Shown in pieces: positions 11,499 through 23,589 of a stretch of 64,000 bases of DNA. The position numbers and the translations under genes were made by a program. Each line of letters starts with the position of its first letter. Position 1 is the first letter of the stretch. The stretch comes from Apodemus sylvaticus (taxonomy: Eukaryota; Chordata; Mammalia; Rodentia; Muridae): assembly GCF_947179515.1 (NCBI RefSeq), contig NC_067495.1, positions 91,115,423 to 91,179,422 of the forward strand. The letters are read 5' to 3'. The notes below the pieces were generated by a model, which saw nothing but the letters and a program-made list of their open reading frames with translations, did no database searches and had not been told where the DNA came from.

Positions 11499-12004
11499 TC
11501 TCTATTGCTTTGATTTACAGTTCCTTAAAAATTAATGGTTGAGCACTTTCCCATGTGCCTATTGGCTGTGTATGTGATTTATATGGAGAAATGTGTATTT
11601 CATTCTTCTTTCCAATTTTAATCAGCTAATTGTATGAGGTTTTTTTTTTTCACAGCTTAAATATCAACCCTTTGTGAGATAGATGGTTTGAACTTATTTT
11701 TCCTGTTCCATAGGCTGCCATTTCTCTCTGTTGACTGTTTCTTTGTTATAGATACTTTTAGTTTGATGTAAGCCCACTTGTCTATGTTTGGTTTTGTTGT
11801 TTGCAATTTAGTGTTATAACCAGGAAAAAAGCATTGCCAGGAAATCAATGTCAAAAAGCACTACCCTGTGTTTTCTATGAGGATATTTTTAGTTTCAGGT
11901 CTTCTGTTCAGATGTTCCATCTACTTTCAGTTAATTGTTTTGTTTTTCATGTACGGTATAGGAAAACAGTACAACTATATCCTTCTTGGTTAAACGTGTT
12001 TTAT

Positions 12005-13185
12005 TAAAAGTTGGACAATTTTGTATATGCATATGATATACTTTGATCATGTGTTCCCATTCCTCCCCTTAAGTCCCCCAAGACCCACCTTTCACCCCTT
12101 CCTTCCCTCCTGATTTCATGTCTTCTTTTTAAAAATGTCTAATATGTGCTACCCATAGAATCATGGGTGTAGAGGCCATGCATTGGAGAATGGATGACCT
12201 ATCAGGTGCCACGCCCGTAAAGAAAGCCCATAGTCCATTCACTAAAATCCATCAAGTGTCAGTAGCTTCTCAGATAAGGATTAGGCGCAAGAACCCTTCC
12301 CCAGCTCCATGCTGAGATGTTGTCTGACTTGATCTTAACCAAACTATGTACAGGCAAGCACAGCTTCTATGAGTTTATGAATTCATGTCCCACGTACATT
12401 GTTTTATTCTGCTCTTCCTGAAATTTGAGCTCTTTCAGTCTTTCTCTGCTCCTTCCATGAATTACCTGAGAGATGGAGAGGAGGCGTGATACAGATGTTC
12501 CATTTCTGGCTGAGCACTACGTTCTAATACTCTGTTTCTTGACCACTTGTGAGTTTCTGTATTAACCATCTGTGCACTACACCAAAACTCCTCTCTGATG
12601 ATGTCTTAGAGTGGCATTAATCTATGGGTATGTAGATACAAAATGAGAGATCAATTTGATACATTAGAAAATAACAGTAGACTATTATAGTAAGCCCAGT
12701 TGTCTATGTTTGATTTTGAATAGTAGTTCACCACAGGCCCTGGTAAGGTGCCCACCTATGGGTTATTGACCAGATATGCATTATCTCCTTGATATGAGCC
12801 TTAATTTCAACTGTAATGTGGTTCTTTACCCCTCATAACTACAGTACTAATTGGCATATTGTGGTACAGCAATCACAGGGTATTACACAGGGTTCACAGT
12901 TGGGTAAGAAGGCTGACGGCTTTCCTGTGCTAGTAGATTGCATAACACCATTTGGCACTATGAAAGCCAGCCAGGAAGGTGGAAGCTTCCCAGTCAGTAT
13001 CAGCTTGATCTCTCCATGTCCTGTGACCCAAATGTAGTGTGTTTTCAACAACAGGGTCTCACCATCAAATGTGTGGTGAGCAACTATGATCAATGGCAAT
13101 AGTCCATATTTGGGGGCAGTCTTTAAGACATTCCTTTCCAACATCTTGAAGGGGGTATCCCATATCCAGTACTAGGCATTTTATT
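12005..13185 (-). mobile_element. L1 (Lx-like) 3' UTR, long
   Basis: About 1.2 kb of rodent L1 3' UTR in reverse. Landmarks on the plus strand are ATACTTTGATCATGTGTTCC, CAGTAGCTTCTCAGATAAGG, TGTCTGACTTGATCTTAACC, ACAGGGTTCACAGTTGGGTA and GAAAGCCAGCCAGGAAGGTG. The same 3' UTR type recurs at 17190-18340 and 42208-42750. No ORF2 portion follows, so the insert is 5'-truncated. Confidence 0.75.
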
Positions 13186-13366
13186 TGGCAAACTATAGTT
13201 TCCCTATGTAAGATAACTCCAATTAAACTCCATTACATGAATATATATGTGTGCATGTGAAGCTTACAAAATAGTAGATTTTCTTAACATGTGGTTATGC
13301 TATTTTTCTGATGCTATTTATTGAAGAAATGTGTTATACCACTTTGTAGCTCAAAATTCATCTCTA

Positions 13367-13455
13367 ATGCTAGGGATACAGCTCATAATAAAAAAAGAAT
13401 CTTGCCTAGGAAGAATGAATGAAACCCTAGGTTCCATCTCCAGGACCACAGAATA
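13367..13455 (+). mobile_element. ID-like / B4 SINE head
   Basis: GCTAGGGATACAGCTCATAA, CTTGCCTAGGAAGAATGAAT and AGGTTCCATCTCCAGGACCA form a decayed ID-type head with an internal A insertion. Confidence 0.55.
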
Positions 13456-13551
13456 ATGGCCATTGTTGTTCTCTGTGCAAGGGGAAAACTCTTATTTCTA
13501 GTATAGAAAATGCACAAAATTTATAAGCTAGCACATCAACAGAATATGGTA

Positions 13552-13795
13552 TAGAGGAAATGGTTCAGTAAGTAAAAGTGCTTGATACACACACATGAAT
13601 GCCTGAGTTTGAAATCCTAGTACCCAAATAAAATGCCAGGCATGACAGGAGACGGAAGCATTGCTGGGGTTTGCTGGTCAGCAGCCTAGCTCCAGGTTCA
13701 TGGAGAGACCCTGTTTCAAAGGAATAAGGCAGAGACTGATAGAACATAGCATCCAACATCCTCCTCTTGCACACACACACATGCACACACATGCA
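13552..13795 (+). mobile_element. Rodent composite SINE (RSINE1/B4-like)
   Basis: A tRNA-like head (GGTTCAGTAAGTAAAAGTGC, then GAGTTTGAAATCCTAGTACC) joins a B1-like body (TGCCAGGCATGACAGGAGAC, AGCTCCAGGTTCATGGAGAG, ACCCTGTTTCAAAGGAATAA). It ends in a CA-rich tail. The order matches RSINE1/B4 elements as I know them. Confidence 0.6.
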
Positions 13796-13819
13796 CATAT
13801 ATGTGCATTCATCATGCAC

Positions 13820-14445
13820 ACAAACTAATGATAATAGAGGCCGGCCAGCTACATGGCCTACCCACTGAGTGCCACTACATCTCTCCACCACAGGTTAAAG
13901 CATGTGGTGGAGAGATGGAAGAGAAAGAGATAGAATGGTTTAAGCACTATGAAGAAAGATGGAACTGGAGACTTAAGGGTGATGAGCCTAATCACCCTAC
14001 TGTCAACAGCCTGCACTGCCACCTGAGGCTATGGTAAAGTTCTGGCCTATGATGCCACTAAGGGTCATGTCCGACTGAGTCTGTGGCTTGGGCATCCCTG
14101 GTGTGTTGGCATGAGAGAGCTGGCTTTACCCCATATCTGCTGTGTACAGTGATGTGGGAGTGGGAGAGATGTCTCTCCTGGCTGCAGGATAGCAGATCTG
14201 GCTCTGCCCCTCACTGGCTGGAGCACTTGAGTGAGCTAGCAGGGGGCAGTGTGGCTGAGCTTGCCATGGTAAAGAGGGTTCAAGAGAGCTGATGGAACTG
14301 CAGGAGTATGTGAAAAGGCAGGTCCAGCAGATCCGAAGCTGCAGGATCTCCATGACACAGGGCAACTACAGGGTAGCTGAGCAGAATCTCAGTGAGGATC
14401 GAGTATTAATACACCTTGACACACTATAGCTTCCATGGGGAGATT
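13820..14445. repeat. Possible rodent interspersed repeat, family uncertain
   Basis: Phrases such as GGTCATGTCCGACTGAGTCT and repeated 'ctggctctgcccc/gctgtgtacag' text recall medium-reiterated rodent repeats (RMER-like). I cannot name the family with confidence. ORFs of 69-79 codons on both strands have no motif. Confidence 0.3.
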
Positions 14446-15729
14446 TTTGTTGTTGTTTTTGTTGTTTTCTTTGGGGAGGAGGTTACAAGGGCATAAGGCA
14501 GATACAAAGGGAGATGAGTGGAATTAGGGTACAGGTGAAATTCAACAAGAATCATTAAAAATTAAGATAATAATGATAATAATAACAATGTATTGATTTA
14601 ATTGCATTTCTATCTGGACCCTAAAGTAACCATGATAGGACCATTCATCAAGAAAGTTAAGAAAGATAGAGTGAGAAGAAAAAAACAGTATGGTAACATA
14701 AAATATAAATCATTATTAAAGTTTCTAAATACTGAGAAGTTAGTAACTTCCTTATATCTCTGTCTTTTAGATACAGATAATCAGCTCTCCTCTGCACAAA
14801 ATCCTTTTGGGAAATACTCCTGGGGTTAGCTATGAGATGAATTATTGTTGAACCTCCCGAAGATCTATATTCCCATCTGCCCAAGTCCGTTAGACCCACC
14901 ATAGATAGCATCAATTGAAGAAGAGCCAAAGCCTGACCAGAGAAGAGAGTTTGTACCCTCAAAAAAAGCCATAAGATGTCCTTAGGCCATGGGAAGTATG
15001 TACAAAAGAGTGATCAAGGGTGTTGCCAAAGCAGGATAATAATGACTAGTAAGGGTAAATTCACTGACACACGTGAACTCAACCTCTACTCAGTGATGGC
15101 CTGCAATTACTGACGTCAATGTATCTGAACTTCTCTAGTGTCCTATGAAGTGAGTCCAGAGGTACAGGGAAGTGGATGTAATAGAATGGATGTATGTATA
15201 AACCACTTAGCTACCACCCTAACAATATTTCTTGGGAACACACAAAGGATACATTCACTAAAGCATTGTAAAAGAGCATCAATTCCTGACTTCTTTGATG
15301 CAGGTTTTGGGGAAACTAGTCTGAAAGTCATTTGGTAGAGTAAAAAGGGGGTGATCCCTGGAAGGCAGGGCATTATAGCCTAGATCAAGTAAGAAAGATA
15401 TCGTACTAACAAAGGCCATAGACATCAACATAATCCCTGTCTGCAGCAGGACCACAAATAATCAATAAAAATTATATGTTGGAATGAAAAAATAGGGTAA
15501 TAGAGTTAAGCAGAAATGGTACCCATGTCAGTATGAAACAGGACAGCTCAGTGTGAAATAACAAAATCCGTACAGGGAAGGGAGGAGTTTATGGCGATGA
15601 TTGGTCGATAATGGGCTACTGGAACTGAAGCAGCGCTAAAATAGGTATCTATAACGAAGAAGAGTTCCATACGGGGACTCACTGGCAAGGCTGAGGGACA
15701 AAGATCCCCTCAAAGAGGGGATTTACTTT
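14446..15729. other. Unassigned sequence, possibly the left part of a degenerate tandem-repeat tract
   Basis: Purine-rich phrases such as GCCAAAGCCTGACCAGAGAA and GAGTCCAGAGGTACAGGGAA resemble units of the tract that follows. No gene recognised. Small ORFs at 14602-14962 and 15138-15373 lack motifs. Confidence 0.35.
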
Positions 15730-16460
15730 AACTTAATGTGTACTACTAGAGTCCAAAGACAATATGGAATGCACTTATGTACAGTAAAAGGAATTTCCAG
15801 ATGAAATAAGTAAGGAGTGTATCCATCCATAACACGTGCCCTAACACCAGAATGTCAGATCTCAGGTGAAGTTAGGACCATGCCCATGCTGGAAGATAAC
15901 TTAAGAATGTAAAGTCAGAGATGTGCAATATGAGGAAGGCATTCACACAGAGATTAGACCCAACATAAAATGCCAGAGTCCAAGTGGAATTAGAAGGGTT
16001 AGCAGACTCATACCAGATATTGGATTATCGGCAAGATTAAGGGTGTACCCATGAAATAAAAGAATAACCTAGAGCAAGGTGTCAGAGCCTAACTGGAGCA
16101 GAGAAGGCACAAGTTGATGGTAGAAAACTTGGCAATAATAGAGTGTCAAAGTCTGAGGAGAATGAGAAGAGTGCTAGCAAGGGGCAGGACCTGCTGGTAT
16201 GGCGTGTGATGATCCCAGGTGTATGACAATGGCTTTCATTCATCCGAAGTCAGAATGTTTATACCCTAGCCCCGGGGTATAAGAAGAAGGGCTTCAGAGA
16301 AAGACTATCTAGAATAAAACCCTCAAAAGTGTTAAAAAAAAAAAAAAACCAACCCACATAAGAAGAGCAGCCTGACATTTGTGGGGTCTGAACAAGGAAA
16401 TGGTTAGTAGGGCATCTATGCATGGTGATAGCCTGGCATGAAGTCTCAGAAGCCATGCGT
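15730..16460. repeat. Degenerate tandem repeat, period about 60 bp
   Basis: A phrase of the form (A)TGTCAGAGTCCAAGTGGAAT...AGAAG...TAGCA recurs with variation near 15748, 15796, 15855, 15915, 15973, 16081, 16143 and 16250, at intervals close to 60 bp or a multiple. Similarity between units is only moderate. It looks like an old satellite-like array. I judged this by eye. Confidence 0.4.
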
Positions 16461-16765
16461 AGTTACAAGGATAGCCACATAGTGGAGGTAGGGAAGAGAT
16501 AAGAAGGAAGCAGAAGCAGAGACTGAATTTGACTGAATGGGAAACTCCACAATATATAGCCTAGAATGGGAGTGTCATCAAGAACATCCAAGTGCATGAA
16601 TGGCCTCATATTATATGTTAAAACAAAGACAGGTTGGAAAGGTATGTCTGTAGCCGAAGGGGTGATAGACAATATGCTGATTAATTACATACAAGAAGCC
16701 TAATGAGATTATTAATGTTAGCTGAATCCAAGATTCTCAAGGACAGAGAAGGGAGTTAGCTACCA

Positions 16766-16857
16766 ATATGATAAGGGGAAAAATAGAGTCATGTGAATAT
16801 GATAAGGGGAAAAATAGAGTCATGTGAATATGATAAGGGGAAAAATAGAGTCATGTG
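16766..16857. repeat. 31-bp minisatellite, three copies
   Basis: The unit ATATGATAAGGGGAAAAATA plus GAGTCATGTGA repeats three times without change, starting at 16766, 16797 and 16828. The identity implies recent duplication. Confidence 0.95.
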
Positions 16858-17189
16858 GTACTAGATTAGAGTCACATGGATGAATCAATAAAAATTTATG
16901 TTTTCATCATAAAAGACAGAAATAATTGTGTTTATTGTAAAGATACACATTTATATAGAAATAAACCACATTCTCGTGCATATATCTAGTCCTAGCTCTG
17001 TCTGCTGTGAAGACCTTGAAAAAAATAGCTTCCTGGTAACAAAATCACAATTATTACCTAGACTTTGATTGCTAAATATCATTCTCTGCCAAAAGAAAAG
17101 AGAGATCCTTGGACAAATGCCTAGTTACAAGAAAACAATCACCGTGTGCTACATACAAGTTGAGTATTGTTAGTGCTTTGAAAATTATT
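16858..17189. other. Unassigned AT-rich sequence
   Basis: Nothing recognised. Confidence 0.4.
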
Positions 17190-18340
17190 TTGTTAGAATT
17201 TTTATTTGTTCTTTGAAATTTTCATACCTGTACGAAATATATCTTGGTCATATCCACCCCTTCCCCTCCCCCCCAGACCCTCATCACTGCTCCCTCCCAA
17301 CTTAATGTCCTCTCTCATAATGTTTTCCTTGTTTTTTTTTAATTTTTAAACAGTTTTGTACGTGAATACTGCAGTTATATAATTTCTACCCTTTCCCCTC
17401 TCCCCTCTAAATCTTTCCCTTAAATCCCCAGGTTCTTGGGCCTACAGAGTCCTTTGCTGTTACTCATATGCACATGCATTTAGAACTGACCCTCTAGAAT
17501 TAGATAACCTATTATAGTGCTCTTCCTTGGCGAAAACATTTTTCCCCTCTCTTATCAGTCATTGATGGACTGAAGTTTTTATTTAGGGATGGGGACTTGT
17601 GAAATTTTCCCTCTCCGCACTGACACATTGGCCTATACAGCCATTTTTTAAGTCTTGCTGAAAGTAGTCATATTTTTGAGAGTCCGTGGGTGTAGCTTCC
17701 CTGATGTAATTCCCAATTAAATAATTAATTTATTAATTAATAATTAAACATATTATTACTGTTTATTTTGAGATTATAATATAGTTCCCTCATGGCATGT
17801 CAAACTGTATTTTTTATATTGATTTATTAGCTGATAGACAATTAGGCTGTTTCCAGTTCTTACCTATTCTGGACGCATTCTTCTCCAATAACCGTGACTT
17901 CACTGGCACTGAGTAGTGGTTTTCAGTACCAGGCATGGTTTCCCTATTGTTGAGTAGGTCTTAAGTCTAATTAGAGAGCCCAGTGGTTACCACCAAGGTA
18001 AGCATGCTACTAAATACACTTTTGTGGTTCTTTGCTGTCATATCTGGGTAGGACTGTTGGTACCTACCTCCTTTGTAAGATTGCATGGTGCCTTCCAGAA
18101 CCATGAAAGCTAGCCCTAAGGGAAGGGACATTTAGGTAAGTTCTAGCTCAGGATTCTCCATGTCCTGTTTCTAAAGTATCTGGTATCTTCAGCAATAGGG
18201 GCTTAACTTCCTATTGGTTGCTCTGAGGAGCCACCAAGGGGCTGCATGGTCTAAGAGTCTCTTGGATAGCCATGACCAACAACTCAAAAGAGGGCTTCTC
18301 ATATCTGGTTGTGAGATTTACTTTGTTAAATGATATTTAA
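17190..18340 (-). mobile_element. L1 3' UTR, composite of two rodent 3' UTR types
   Basis: 17190-17335 and 17750-18340 match the Lx-like 3' UTR also seen at 12005-13185 (for example ACCATGAAAGCTAGCCCTAA, GATTCTCCATGTCCTGTTTC). Between them, 17337-17725 carries a different rodent L1 3' UTR wording (GCACATGCATTTAGAACTGA, ATTATAGTGCTCTTCCTTGG). One truncated L1 probably inserted into another. No coding sequence remains. Confidence 0.6.
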
Positions 18341-18498
18341 TTTTGGAGGGAGAAATGTCAGCCCAAATGAGAAAAGTTCATTAAGTTATGTATGTATACA
18401 TTATGTATAGTATAGGGGTTGTAAGGTAAACAATTAATAGTATGATTCCTTCTGCTTTTTCAAATATCCCATTGTTATTATACCTTCCTCCCTCCTTC

Positions 18499-18963
18499 TG
18501 TTTTAGTTTTTTCTATTGCTGTGATAAAACTTTGACCAAAATGAACTTGGGGTGGGTGGGAGGGGTTAGTTCATCATACAACTTACAGTTCATCACTGAG
18601 GGAAGTGGGGGAAGGAATGGAAGGCAGGAAACTGGTGTCAGGAACTGGAGCAAAGGCCATGGAGGAGTGCTGGCTTGTTGCTCAGCTTGCCTTCTAGGAC
18701 AATCCAGGACACTTTGCCAGGGATGGCACTATCCACAGTGGCCAAGACCCTCCCATGCCAATTACCAACCAATAAAATGCCCCATAAGAAATGGTACAAT
18801 ATTTTAAATTAAAATTTTGTCCAACTATACAAAGAAAAGAAAAGAAAAATGTTCTATATATGCATCCACAGGGTAGTCTGATGGAAGCAATTTCTTAATT
18901 GATGTTCCCTCTTCCCAGGTGACTCTAGCTTCTGTCAAGTTGGCAAATATTAACTAGCACACA
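18499..18963 (-). mobile_element. Solo LTR, rodent MaLR type, with a short insertion
   Basis: On the minus strand this is the same LTR family as 19351-19749. Plus-strand landmarks are TTTCTATTGCTGTGATAAAA, GGAACTGGAGCAAAGGCCAT, GGGATGGCACTATCCACAGT and GCTTCTGTCAAGTTGGCAAA. The span 18788-18862 is AT-rich foreign or strongly diverged sequence. No internal region is attached. Confidence 0.7.
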
Positions 18964-19244
18964 CATTAACGTGTACAACTTTCTTGTGTCAGCTAAAAAG
19001 AATAATTAAGTTAAACATTACAATTATATTTAAAAATAAAGTATCAGGAAAAGAAAACATATCTGGGCCAGAAATTGGATGCATTGATGGAGTTGTTGCA
19101 GGCCAGATGGTACATCACACCAACAAGGTGAGTCAGAAAATAAACATCAATTTGATATGTGTGGAATGTAAAACGGCTGGTTGCTGTCTCAGCCTCTGAA
19201 TATCCCACAACATTTTCTTGTGGCTCACCCTAGTAAGAAAGGAG

Positions 19245-19868
19245 AAAGTGCTGAGAATTTATCTCAGATGGTAGACTGCTTGCATAGTATGCATAAGACA
19301 CTGGGTTCAATTCCCAGCATTGTATTAAACAGTTTGGTGGCACACGCCTCTGTACTGGCTGGTTTTGTGTGTCAACTTGACACAGGCTGGAGTTATCACA
19401 GAGAAAGGAGCTTCATTTGGGGAAGTGCCTCCATGAGATCCAGCTGTGGGGCATTTTCTCAATTAGTGATCAAGTGGGGAGGGCCCCTTGTGGGTGGTTC
19501 CACCTTTGGGCTGGTGCTCTTGGGTTCTATAAGAGAGCAGTCTGAGCAAGCCAGGGAAAGCAAGCCAGCAAGAAACATCCCTCCATGGCCTCTGAATCAG
19601 CTCCTGCTTCCTGACCTGCTTGAGTTCCAGTCCTGACTTCCTTTAGTGATGGACAGCAATGTGGAAGTGTAAGCTGAATAAACCCTTTCCTCCCCAACTT
19701 GCTTCTTGGTCATGATGTTTGTGCAGGAATAGAAACCCTGACTAAGACAACCTCTAATCCCAGGGATTTGGAGGTAGAGATAAAAGGATTTGAAATTAAA
19801 GTCCATATTTAGCTACAGAGCAAGTTTTAGGCAAGTCTGAACTATGTGAAACTCTATTTCAGAGAGAG
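19245..19868 (+). mobile_element. B4 SINE split by an LTR insertion
   Basis: An ID-type head (19245-19330: TTTATCTCAGATGGTAGACT, CTGGGTTCAATTCCCAGCAT) joins a B1-like body (TTTGGTGGCACACGCCTCT). This is then interrupted and resumes at 19751 with CCTCTAATCCCAGGGATTTG through ACTCTATTTCAGAGAGAGGG. Head-to-body fusion of ID and B1 defines B4. Confidence 0.8.
19351..19749 (+). mobile_element. Solo LTR (rodent MaLR type) inserted in B4
   Basis: Starts TGTACTGGCTGG and ends CTGACTAAGACA, so TG...CA, 399 bp. It has a poly(A) signal in GCTGAATAAACCC near the end. The host B4 text CCTCT flanks both sides (19347-19351 and 19751-19755), consistent with a 4-5 bp target duplication typical of LTR elements. 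The copy is well preserved. The MaLR name rests on my memory of the family; the LTR structure is visible. The 151-codon ORF across it is not a gene. Confidence 0.8.
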
Positions 19869-20049
19869 GGTATTGATGGGTTTCCTGGGCCTTCCTTTGT
19901 GTCTATCTGTAGTCTGATCTTACACCTGTCCTTCCACCCTGATGCCTTTTGTACTGGTATCTCTTCTAAGTTCTTAGACCCTTAGACTTGGACTGAACTA
20001 TACTCCTAGATTTCCTTACTATTCAGATTACAGATGAACAGTCATAATG

Positions 20050-20372
20050 TGTATCTTAGGGTTTTACTCCTGTGAACAGACACCATTACCAAGGCAACTC
20101 TTATAAGGATAACATTTAATTGGGACTGGCTTACAGGTTCAGAGATTCAGTCCATTATCATCAAGGTAGGAACATTGCAGTATTCAGGCAGACATGGTAC
20201 AGGAGGAGCTGAGAGTTCTACATCTTCATCTGAAGGCTGCTAGCAGAATCCAGACTTCCAGGAAGCTAGGATTAGGGTCTTAAAGCCCAACCCACAATAA
20301 CACACCTACTCCAACAGGGCCACGTCTTCTAATAGTGCTACTCCCTGGGCTGAGCATATACAAACCATCACA
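20050..20372 (-). mobile_element. Solo LTR, 323 bp, same family as 43446-43768
   Basis: On the minus strand it begins TGTGATGGTTTGTATATGCT and ends in CTAAGATACA, giving TG...CA. The interior matches, in the same order, the LTR at 43446: GGAGTAGCAC, GTTGGAG, GATGAAGATGTAGAACTCTC and CTGAACCTGTAAGCCAG. No internal sequence is attached, so it is a recombined solo LTR. Confidence 0.75.
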
Positions 20373-21405
20373 ATGTGACTTTCTAGTTTCCATAAGTGTG
20401 TGTGCCAATTCCTCTAATATATCCCCTATTTCAATGATAGCTAGCTGTACAAACGTATCCCATTTGTTCTGTTACTCTATATACAGGACCTCAATTAGCA
20501 TGTATATATAAGAATTAAATTTATAGGTATTCTACCAATAAATTTACCTTTCTCTACTCACTGTACATAATGCATGTCCTCATATGTAGTTAACATTTTT
20601 AAATCAGATAGATGGACCCTGTTTCTTAACCAAGAATAGGGATCCTATGGGAGTTTTACATAGAATATTTCCTTTAAGATGTCCCACAGTAGAACTGAGG
20701 ATATATTTAATGGTTATTTTCCAATATTCACAATCTATTTATTAACAGGCAAAATTCTAAAATTAATTCTTTGACCCATGTAATAAGAATTATGGTAATA
20801 AAATCTAAGGGGAAGCCCTTGAAACTGGCCTTGTGATAGTTAACCCATGATAATTAACCCAAAGAAATATTATATACCTAATGAAAATGTACAAATCGAT
20901 GCCTTATTAAAATTTCAGAGATGGTATAGAGGTAATGTATACCAAACCCCATGTACCTGACTACTGTGAGTCAAATGATTTATAGGAAATTAAGGCAAAT
21001 TATTATAGACTTAATAATTGATACAAATAGGACTGGATACATGTGTTATATGAAACAAATAAACCAGAAAATGTATTCTTTTTCATTTTCATAAATGAGC
21101 AAAATCCAAAACAGTTTAAATTCACAGGCTGGACAACAGTATATGTTCACTGCTTCCCCAGACCTATGCCAATTCTTGGTTTGTTGTCAGCATCTAGCAA
21201 ATACTGGATTTTCTTTATATCCCAAAGAATGCTTTATGGTTTTATTACACTGATTATAATATTATGCTACATAAACCCAGTGAGGAGGAATAGTAAGCAC
21301 TCTAAATATCTTACTGAGACATGTGAGAAAAAATAGACAAAGCTAGGGAGCTTGCCAAATTGAAGGTCCGATGACATGTACATGTCTATAAGTTCTTAAT
21401 AAAAA
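20373..21405. other. Unassigned AT-rich sequence
   Basis: No recognised repeat. The ORF 21043-21336 (97 codons) has no motif. Confidence 0.4.
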
Positions 21406-21414
21406 CGAGATTAA

Positions 21415-21560
21415 AAACCAGAAGGGGGAAGTGGGAAGGGGTGGGTGGGAGGACAGGGGGAGAGAAGGGGGCTTACGGGACTTTCGGGAAGTGGAGGGCT
21501 AGAAAAGGGGAAATCATTTGAAATGTAAATAAAAAATTATATCGAATAATAAAAAAAAAC
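21415..21560 (+). mobile_element. Severely 5'-truncated L1 3' end with target-site duplication
   Basis: 146 bp of L1 3' UTR (GGGGGCTTACGGGACTTTCG through GGGGAAATCATTTGAAATG and an A-rich tail). Perfect 9-bp flanks CGAGATTAA lie at 21406-21414 and 21561-21569, the signature of target-primed insertion. The wording fits rat L1, and the repeat is probably young. Confidence 0.9.
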
Positions 21561-21662
21561 CGAGATTAAGCCCCACGCTTACAACATTTACATAATCAGT
21601 CACACTACTTAGTGATCACAATTCTTTGGATTTTGAAACTAACACATGCTGTATTCAATTAT

Positions 21663-21985
21663 GCTGTGTGTTAGCTTTCTATCAACATGGTGAAATATAG
21701 GAACTGATCACCTTATAAAGATAAAAGATTTACTTTGTCTCAGGGTTTTAGAGATTTCATTCCATGATCACTTTCCTTGGGTGAGGCAATATATCACAAC
21801 AGAAACACATAGAGAACAAAGAAAAAGAGAAAAGGAAAGAGTCAGGTCTCTACAAACTCCCCAAAGCACAGACTCCCCTATCCCTAATGTAACAAGGACC
21901 TCCTCCTTGTCCTCACATCTTAAAGGCCCCACACCTCCCAATAGCAGTAGCCTGCAAGAAAAGCCTTTAATACATGTAATTTGAG
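21663..21985 (-). mobile_element. Possible old MaLR LTR fragment
   Basis: TTAGCTTTCTATCAACATGG, GTCTCAGGGTTTTAGAGATT and TTCCATGATCACTTTCCTTGG recall the reverse of old MaLR LTRs. It is strongly diverged and lacks clear ends. Confidence 0.35.
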
Positions 21986-23589
21986 GACAAGTATCTAAAT
22001 GCTATTTTAGCCTATTTACTAAGAAAATTTTAAGGCTTTACTTTTTGAAGGAAATCCACAGTAAAAACAATGGTTTGTAGCAAGTTTCAGTACAACAAGC
22101 TGGCATGTCACTTGAATCTTGTGCCTCAGAAGATCCAGTGCCGCTCAAAATACCAGGCTAAGAACAAAAGGTGAACAGTACAGACCACTGGTAAGTTCTA
22201 ATAGGAAAATAGAAACTCTCTGTGATATTATGAGAAGATCATATTTTTATCCATTGACAACTATTCTTCATTAGAAAATGGATATGGGTTGACTCCAGAA
22301 CACTGGTAGAGTTTGAACAGCCATCAAACATAAAATAACTCAACAGCCCATGTTTGTCTTCATGAAGTGAATACTACCTGATCCATGAATCCATAAGACT
22401 GTTCGCACAATGCAACACATGGAAGGTGGAAGCTAAGGGGAAACTGGTGAAAATACATTGAAAGCCACCCAATAGACTCCCTTGAAGATAACAATAGATT
22501 AAGACAATTTTCTTCAAGCCCATTAAAACCCATAACAGCAAGACTCTAAGCTGGTTTAAGTAAGACCCATTCCCTCCTTCCTTATTGCTCAGATAGTTTG
22601 AAAGAAGGTTCATTCCAAGAGAAGAAAGCCAAGAGTAATGTCTCTCTCACTCCTAAGTTTAAAATCAAAGTGACCTTATCTTATTAGGAAATTCAGGTCA
22701 CCAGCATTTCCCAGGCTCTCCTGATCGAAGAAACAAAATACTTAGTGCACACTGCTAAAATGCTGCAATTCCCTGCTTTCCACCTACTGCAAGATCCCGG
22801 AGCCTAGAGCAGAGGCTATAACAGAGAAAATGTTTAGAGATCAAAATTGCCTTTCTCATGGTCATTTGAAAAAGGAACACTCCATGTTAGGAGCGACAGG
22901 AGGCTATTAGACATGGCCAGTAGTCAAGAGGAAATCACAGAGATCTTTTTACAGGGGAAAGGGCAGCTTGTAAGTACACAGAACTCTGAAGTTCTCCTGT
23001 AAGAATTAGCAGTATTTGAAAACTTTTTGTGGGAAAATTCAATTCCAAGGGTACACTCAGAAACAATGGATGTATTTGTAGCTAGCTAGAACCTCTATGA
23101 GAGCAACAAGCTAAATTGTAGGCCAGCTAATTTCCAAGAGAGAACCAGGGAAATTACAAAGCTAAGCTAAGACCCTCCTGGCATCAAACCAAACCTCAAG
23201 TAGGAGCCTCAAAATTATCCCTGTAAGAGTCTCAGATTTAATTGGATTCAGCTGTGAAACAATTTAAACCACAGGGTATTCTCTAAAACAATAGAACAAT
23301 TAGCCAGAAATTAGAGGAGCCTAACTCTGGGTGTGAGAGCAAGGCCAGGGAGAGGGTTCAATAGACTATGAGGAAGGAAGACCAAAGAGAATCCTGTTGA
23401 AGACACTGACTTTCTATAGAGACAGGGTTCGTCCTTGAGGCTAATCATAAATGGCACCAACAAAGGCTTTGTACAGCATGGAAACAAAAACGTTCTACTA
23501 ACATAGTCTAGCAAAGCAACTATGGAAATAAATTAGAAAATAACAAAACACACCACACATACGGGTAAGAAAACAGTATCTACACTTAC
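21986..23589. other. Unassigned 1.6-kb stretch
   Basis: I recognise no SINE, L1 or gene here. The compositional style is uniform and could be an ERV internal region or single-copy DNA. Short ORFs at 22374-22613 and 23311-23514 have no motif. Confidence 0.4.

Larger units (their letters stand above)
10570..11995 (-). mobile_element. Ancient L1 ORF2 region, interrupted by SINEs
   Basis: Read on the minus strand this matches the conserved C-terminal ORF2 layout of old mammalian L1. Plus-strand landmarks are TTTCAATGAACATGACAATA, TTTATACTCTCCCCAACAGC and, farther on, CCCTTTGTGAGATAGATGG and GTAAGCCCACTTGTCTATG. No reading frame survives. It is broken by a B3 SINE (11045-11196), a (GT)n and a B1 (11361-11498), all younger. 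Confidence 0.65.

Noticed and set aside
15730..16460. CRISPR-like array
   Set aside because: Eukaryotic context, unequal diverged units and no constant direct repeat; better explained as a degenerate tandem repeat.
19181..19636. 151-codon ORF
   Set aside because: Runs across the LTR inserted in a B4 SINE; no protein motif.
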